Source: Megaleporinus macrocephalus (taxonomy: Eukaryota; Chordata; Actinopteri; Characiformes; Anostomidae). Taken from it: 64,000 nucleotides of DNA. Positions 58,029 to 64,000 of this stretch are shown piece after piece. Made by a program: the position numbers and the translations under genes. The first letter of the stretch is position 1; each line of letters opens with the position of its first letter. The stretch covers positions 39,702,584 through 39,766,583 of the forward strand of contig CM038717.1 of the NCBI GenBank assembly GCA_021613375.1, read 5' to 3'. Under the pieces are notes generated by a model, which was given only the letters and a program-made list of their open reading frames with translations, was not told where the DNA came from and searched no databases.

Positions 58029-59233
58029 CAGTGAGGAAAATAAGTATTTGAAATTATGGAGGGGTCTGAATTTTTCATCTTAGGTGCATGTCCACTGTGA
58101 GAGACTAAAAACTAATCCAGAAATCACAATATATGATTTTAATAATTTATTTGTGTGTTACTGCTGTATATAAGTATTTGATCACCTGACAATCAGCAAA
58201 AACTCCCTCAAAGAGTCCACCTATAAAAAGTCCACCTCCACTTACTATTCTAAATTAGAAGCACCTGTTTGAGCTGGTTAGATGCATAAAGACACCTGTA
58301 CACCCCACACAATCAGTAAGACTCCAACTCCTAACACGGCTAAGACCAAAGAGCTGTCCAAAGACCCCAGATACAAACCTGTAGACCTCCACAAGGCTGG
58401 AGAGAGCTACGGGGCAATTGCCAAGCAGCTCGGTGAAAAAAGATCAACTGTTGGAGCAATTATTAGAAAATGAAGAAGCTAAACATGACTGTCAGTCTCC
58501 CTCAGACTGGGGCTCCAAAGATCTCACCTGGTGGCGTATCAATGATCCTAAGAAGGGTGAGGAACAAGCCCAGAACTACACGGGAGGAGCTGCTCAATGA
58601 CCTGAAGACAGCTGGCACCACTGTTTCCAAGGTTACTGTGGGTAATACACTAAGACGTCATAGTTTAAAGTCATGCAGGGCGCAGAAGGTTGCCCTGCTC
58701 AAATCAGCACACGTCCAGGCCCGTCTTAAGTTCTCCCATGACCATTTGGATGGTCCAGAGGAGTCATGGAGAAGGTTCTGTGGTCAGATGAGACCAAGAT
58801 AGAACTTATTAGTCTTAATTCCACTCGCTGTGTTTGGAGGAGGAAGAGTGATGAGTACCATCCCAAAAACACCATCCCTACAGTAAAGCATGGGGGTGGA
58901 AGTATCATGCTTTGGGGGTGTTGTTCTGCATGGGACAGGACCACTGCACTGTATTGCGGTACGACTTTGGGGAACAACCTCCTTCTCTCAGTTAGAGCAC
59001 TGAAGATGGGTTGTGGCTGGATCTTTAACATGACAATGACCCAAAGCTCACAGCCAGGAGAACCAAGGAGTGGCTCCATAAGAAGCATATCAAGGTTTTG
59101 GAGTGGCCTAGCCAGTCTCCAGACCTAAACCCTATAGAAAATCTTTGGAGGAAGCTCAAACTCTGTGTTTCTCAGCGACAGCCCAGAAACCTGGCTGATC
59201 TGGAGAAGATCTTTGTGGAGGAATGGGCCAGAA
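58029..59233 (+). pseudogene. Tc1/mariner transposon with frameshifted transposase, 3' end lost
   Basis: Starts with the end CAGTGAGGAAAATAAGTATT typical of a Tc1 family. The transposase is read in pieces: DNA-binding helix-turn-helix part with [20 protein letters not shown] (58282-58473), [11 protein letters not shown] ... [15 protein letters not shown] (58470-58800), catalytic [13 protein letters not shown] and GGGSIMLWGC (58766-59000), then [20 protein letters not shown] and [15 protein letters not shown]. All three catalytic acids of the DD34E triad are present, but at least three frame changes break the gene. The last part and the right terminal repeat are replaced by duplicated flanking sequence. 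Confidence 0.93.
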
Positions 59234-59705
59234 TCCTGTTGATCATTATTGTTCATCTTAGCCTAGACATTTTACAGATTGCACCTTTAATGCAAGACAT
59301 TTTTTAAAGTTGCATAATTAAATGGTTAACAAAGTCATTCAGAGCGGCTCTGCTCTAGAGATCCGACCCCCCCACGCACCCTGACCGACCCACCCCGACC
59401 GACCCACCCCGACCGACCCACCACCACCACCACCCTTAAAGTGTTGTCCAAACAATTGTATTGAAATAGGATTTATACAATTTAAAAACAATGACCATTT
59501 CTTTTTGGAGGCCCTCTTTGGACCCCCAGGGTAATTTAAGACCCTCTATAATTTCTGCGATGTGGAGAAACTATGTCATCTAGAAAGTATAGCATAACAA
59601 ACCCATCAAACATGTTGTGAACATCACCAGCTAGGTGGGTCTGTATATGTGGCCTGGACCTCAGGAGCTGATCCTGTATCAGTCTCACAGTCAGACTCGC
59701 GCTGT
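59234..59705. repeat. Duplicated segment, right copy
   Basis: Matches 57041-57560 in direct orientation and adjoins the Tc1 remnant at CAGAATCCTGTTGATCAT. Between 59370 and 59425 there is a short (CCGACCGACCCACCC)n array where the left copy has poly-C and CA repeats. Confidence 0.9.
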
Positions 59706-60095
59706 GAGGCCCACGCGGTACGTCTGGAGTAAATTAGTGGAGAACCTTTCTGGAATCACTGGCCCCGACTGACCAACCTAAGTGTTCTGTGGGAAGAACT
59801 GTGGATGTTTTGGGGTCACAGCAAACCTCTGGAATCTCCTGGAGCTCTGCAGACACGTCTGCGCTCGCAGTGGTCTAAGTGTCTAAGTGGTCTAAGCAGG
59901 TTTGGCTGCGTCTGCAAATACCCGGAATATTTGTAGGAAATTTAGGGAATGTCCTAAAAGCGTGATAGGGAACATTTGGAGTCAGCAGAAACACCAAGCG
60001 GAATTCTACACATTTGTGAAGACGATAATGGTTAAGATGTTTGGAGTTAAAACTCAGAAGATACTTCTTCTTAAAGAACCACCTTCACATGAGGA
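59706..60095. other. No gene seen
   Basis: An open frame runs 59902-60201 with no recognisable domain; its second half overlaps an element copy, so it is not called. Confidence 0.4.
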
Positions 60096-60570
60096 AGCTT
60101 CGAAAGGTGGACGTCTGGTTCCATTGACCACCACTGTAAACAATTTTGACTCTACGTTTCTCTACACTCTTGAAAGAGAAGGCTCTCCAAGGGTTCTTTA
60201 GTAAAGAATCATTCTTTGTAGAATCATCTTAAAAGGTTCTATGCAATCGTTCTTCAGATTGAAGTATGGTTCTATATAACACCAGTATGGGTTCTTCTAA
60301 TGGTGCTACATTTCAAGAATTGTTTGTAGAGAACTACTGTCTTTACTAAAGAACCCTTAAAGAACCACCTTTTTTAGGAGTGTTGAGAAACTTACTGAGT
60401 CAGATCTGTTCACAGTGGAGGTGAATGGAACCAGACGTCCACCTCTGAAAGCTCCTCACAGAAAGTTCTTACTGTAGATGACATGAATACACTGAGGTCT
60501 GAGACGCTGTTTCTGATTTTACCATCATCAATATTCCAAACAGAAGCTTGGAGACACGTCTTAACTGGTG
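60096..60570. mobile_element. Dispersed element, copy 3, palindromic, unexpanded
   Basis: GGTGGACGTCTGGTTCCATT at ~60107 and its inverse AATGGAACCAGACGTCCACC at ~60424 form arms around a small MITE. TCCTCACAGAAAGTTCTTAC follows as in copy 1. Only single 67-bp-type units are present. Confidence 0.8.
60189..60358. mobile_element. 170-bp MITE with 18-bp perfect inverted ends
   Basis: AAGGGTTCTTTAGTAAAG (60189-60206) and CTTTACTAAAGAACCCTT (60341-60358) are perfect inverse copies. The interior has GGTTCTATATAACACC-type motifs of a common fish repeat. No coding. Confidence 0.85.
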
Positions 60571-60590
60571 TTAACTGGTGATACACAGTT

Positions 60591-60983
60591 GAGTCACATT
60601 ATTATGTTAATGAGTGACCACTGTGTACAGCAGCTAGACGGACTGGGGGTCTCAGTGAGGTCCTGGTAGGTGGTCACAGGTATCTGGAGTCATGCTGACA
60701 GCAGTGCATCCCACAGCTGCTGGAGGGAGCGTGGAGGAGGATCCATAGAGCTAACACCTCCATCCAGGTGGTCCCACAGATGCTTGGTTGAGTTCAAGTC
60801 TGGGGAATTAGGGGTCCAGGGTAGAAGTCTTGGTCAGCTCTTCCAACCAGTGTGGGACATTTCTAGTCGTGTGCTGGAAGATCTCATCCACCCCGGAGAA
60901 GACCATCAGCATGTATGGTGTACGTGATCTGCAAGGATGCATACTGCCATCAGAAGTAGGAAGTGGTCATAATAATGTGACTC
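60591..60983. mobile_element. 393-bp MITE with 16-bp perfect inverted ends
   Basis: GAGTCACATTATTATG (60591-60606) and CATAATAATGTGACTC (60968-60983). The interior has GATGCTTGGTTGAGTTCAAG and CTGGGGAATTAGGGGTCCAG, motifs of a repeat widespread in fish genomes. Open frames within are not intact genes. Confidence 0.85.
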
Positions 60984-60984
60984 C

Positions 60985-62088
60985 TGTGTGTATATGCTCC
61001 ATTAGCTTCATAGACACCGAACATGTCTCGGTTGATTGAATACATTCAGGCTAAGGCTGTGCTTGTAGGAGGTGCAGCATGGCGGCTACCTGTGAGCAAG
61101 CAGAGCTCTTCAAATCCACTCTCGTCCTTATGGAATCAGAGAAGCGTCTTTCCGAGTCCCGGCTGAACCGCGGGCGGCGTGTACACGTCTGTCTGTAGGT
61201 AAATCTGTAAATCCGCCCGGAAGCTCCGAGATTCCCAAATCACCAGCCGCTAAACGCGGCCCCTCGTAGCCCACAGCCAGCGAAATGCCGGCGGTGCCAT
61301 GAATTCTCCGTACGCCTTCCTCGCCGGAGTTTTCTGTCCCCCCTCCCCACCCTAGCTTCACCGGAGGTGGTGGTGAGGGGGGGGGGGGGGGGGGGCTGAC
61401 ATTTGGAAATTCCTCACCGACGTGGCCTTTTAGCGACATGCATCACCAAACAGATCTAATGTCAATCAACCCCCCCACCCCCACCACCCCCCGCTGTACT
61501 CCCTCCTGCTCCAAAAAGTTCACTCCATCAAAGTTGGTCAGACGAGCTCCAGCAGGCCTGCAGAGAACCTCACACACGTTCACAGATAAAACACTGAAAA
61601 CGTATTTGTTGAGGTCATGAATAATTAGATGAGCTCTCCTCTCATTGGTTGGTTTACAGCGTGACGTCGTGATGATCGCATAAAAGCAACACAGACCAAA
61701 TAAAATGGGCCTCTGTGTAAATAAGCTCCGCCCTCGTACTGTTTAGTTAGCTATGCTAGTTACTTGGAGCTGCTGGTATCTAACGTTACCTGTACTAGCT
61801 ACTCTCTTTGATCTGAACATCAAACACAAAGTAGATTAAAGGTGTCTCTGTGAAACTTTCAGTTAAAGATGATCTGCTTCAACCAGCACACAGTGATCCA
61901 CTCACACAGCATGGCTGCTACTTCCAGTCACTGTTGGAGGTTGTGGTGCTAATAAAGGTGGAGCTGCTCGTCTCTTCAGTCTCTTCAGTGTTGAACGCTG
62001 AGCTGAAGCTGCTCCATGGTGTCCGAGTGTTGGAGAAACTGTCCGGAGTGAAACGTACAGACTGCAGAGTTAAAGTATATAAAATATA
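60985..62088. other. No gene seen; poly-G run and unique sequence
   Basis: A run of about 20 G lies at 61376-61395, next to CCCCCCACCCCCACCACCCC at 61471. 61100-61330 is CpG-rich and non-repetitive. Open frames at 61128-61439 (minus) and 61850-62089 lack recognisable domains. Confidence 0.45.
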
Positions 62089-64000
62089 ACAGTGTTATTA
62101 CAGGTTTACAGTTCTGATTTACTGAACTCTCACTATTACACTATATAACAGCGTTATTACAGGTTTACAGTTCTGAGTACTGAACTCTCACTATTACACT
62201 ATATAACAGCGTTATTACAGGTTTACAGTTCTGATTTACTGAACTCTCACTATTACACTATATAACAGTGTTATTACAGGTTTACAGTTCTGAGTACTGA
62301 GCTCTCACTATTACACTATATAACAGCGTTATTACAGGTTTACAGTTCTGATTACTGAACTCTCACTATTACACTATATAACAGCGTTATTACAGGTTTA
62401 CAGTTCTGAGTACTGAACTCTCACTATTACACTATATAACAGCGTTATTACAGGTTTACAGTTCTGATTTACTGAACTCTCACTATTACACTATATAACA
62501 GTGTTATTACAGGTTTACAGTTCTGAGTACTGAGCTCTCACTATTACACTATATAACAGCGTTATTACAGGTTTACAGTTCTGATTTACTGAACTCTCAC
62601 TATTACACTATATAACAGCGTTATTACAGGTTTACAGTTCTGATTTACTGAACTCTCACTATTACACTATATAACAGTGTTATTACAGGTTTACAGTTCT
62701 GTTTACTGAACTCTCACTATTACACTATATAACAGCGTTATTACAGGTTTACAGTTCTGAGTACTGAACTCTCACTAGTACACTATATAACAGCGTTATT
62801 ACAGGTTTACAGTTCTGAGTACTGAACTCTCACTATTACACTATATAACAGCGTTATTACAGGTTTACAGTTCTGAGTACTGAACTCTCACTAGTACACT
62901 ATATAACAGTGTTATTACAGGTTTACAGTTCTGAGTACTGAACTCTCACTAGTACACTATATAACAGCGTTATTACAGGTTTACAGTTCTGAGTACTGAA
63001 CTCTCACTGTTACACTATATAACAGCGTTATTACAGGTTTACAGTTCTGAGTACTGAACTCTCACTGTTACACTATATAACAGTGTTATTACAGGTTTAC
63101 AGTTCTGAGTACTGAACTCTCACTGTTACACTATATAACAGCGTTATTACAGGTTTACAGTTCTGAGTACTGAACTCTCACTATTACACTATATAACAGC
63201 GTTATTACAGGTTTACAGTTCTGAGTACTGAACTCTCACTAGTACACTATATAACAGCGTTATTACAGGTTTACAGTTCTGAGTACTGAACTCTCACTAT
63301 TACACTATATAACAGCGTTATTACAGGTTTATAGTTCTGAGTACTGAACTCTCACTATTACACTATATAACAGCATTATTACAGGTTTACAGTTCTGAGT
63401 ACTGAACTCTCACTATTACACTATATAACAGCGTTATTACAGATTTACAGTTCTGAGTACTGAACTCTTACTATTACACTATATAACAGCGTTATTACAA
63501 GTTTGCAGTTCTGAGTACTGAACTCTCACTATTACACTATATAACAGCGTTATTACAGGTTTGCAGTTCTGAGTACTGAACTCTCACTAGTACACTATAT
63601 AACAGTGTTATTACAGGTTTACAGTTCTGAGTACTGAACTCTCACTATTACACTATATAACAGCGTTATTACAGGTTTACAGTTCTGAATACTGAACTCT
63701 CACTATTACACTATATAACAGCGTTATTACAGGTTTACTGTTCTGAGCACTGAACTCTCACTATTACACTATATAACAGCGTTATTACAGGTTTACAGTT
63801 CTGAGTACTGAACTCTCACTAGTACACTATATAACAGCGTTATTACAGGTTTACAGTTCTGAGTACTGAACTCTCACTACTACACTATATAACAGCGTTA
63901 TTACAGGTTTACAGTTCTGAATACTGAACTCTCACTATTACACTATATAACAGCGTTATTACAGGTTTACAGTTCTGAATACTGAACTCTCACTATTACA
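62089..64000. repeat. 58-bp minisatellite, ~33 copies, runs off the window
   Basis: Unit ACAGTTCTGAGTACTGAACT, CTCACTATTACACTATATAA, CAGCGTTATTACAGGTTT. Variants: GAGTACTG versus GATTTACTG, CTATTACAC versus CTAGTACAC or CTGTTACAC, and AGCG versus AGTG. The right end is outside the window. Confidence 0.98.

Noticed and set aside
58282..59307. An intact Tc1 transposase gene
   Set aside because: Conserved blocks are in at least three different frames and the 3' end is missing, so it is a pseudogene.
59902..60201. 99-codon frame as a gene
   Set aside because: Its second half is a copy of a dispersed element and the first half shows no recognisable domain.

Overview
The window is vertebrate nuclear DNA, almost certainly from a ray-finned fish. 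It holds one recognisable gene with spliced exons (GT..AG introns), several Tc1/mariner transposon remnants, tRNA-derived SINE-like copies and retrotransposon tails of the types common in teleosts, and a very high load of minisatellites. The repeat types suggest an otophysan such as a characiform or catfish; that is inferred from family resemblance, not proven. No bacterial genes, operons, rRNA, tRNA or CRISPR arrays are present.

The only protein-coding gene I can support is aquaporin-3 (aqp3) on the + strand: six coding exons between 30594 and 53000, 300 codons plus stop, with consensus splice sites and consistent phases. It encodes an aquaglyceroporin with the AQP3 pore residues Phe63, Tyr212 and Arg218, but its first NPA motif reads Asn-Pro-Thr. 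Intron 1 is about 19 kb, and roughly a third of it is tandem repeats. The other introns are 0.1 to 1.5 kb.

Layout. 1-30 kb (upstream): minisatellites, a nested hAT-like element, Tc1 fragments, a transposon carrying a 45-bp array (7.5-8.4 kb and inverted at 24.8-25.5 kb), a G-rich 31-bp array (22.4-23.5 kb), a ~195-bp hairpin satellite (25.6-26.4 kb) and a ~73-bp array (27.7-29.5 kb). 30.3-30.6 kb: GC-rich promoter and exon 1. 30.7-49.7 kb (intron 1): inverted repeats, Tc1-like MITEs, a third copy of the 45-bp transposon with two internal arrays, then 40-, 29-, 42-, 67-, 21- and 62-bp arrays in succession. 49.7-53 kb: exons 2-6. 53.5-54.1 kb: a CCAAT-rich 43-bp array. 55-62 kb: TA repeats, MITEs, a frameshifted Tc1 transposase inside a local duplication. 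62.1-64 kb: a 58-bp array running off the end.

Main theme of the hunt: many arrays can be traced to a defined spot inside a transposable element. The 45-bp array sits at the same place in three copies of one element, and one of these also expanded a second motif. Another element has a 67-bp and a 21-bp array at its two ends at 46 kb, but only single units in its copies at 55.7 and 60.4 kb. This looks like mobile elements repeatedly seeding minisatellites, several of them inside a transcribed intron. It is a sequence-level inference; no new protein system is visible.
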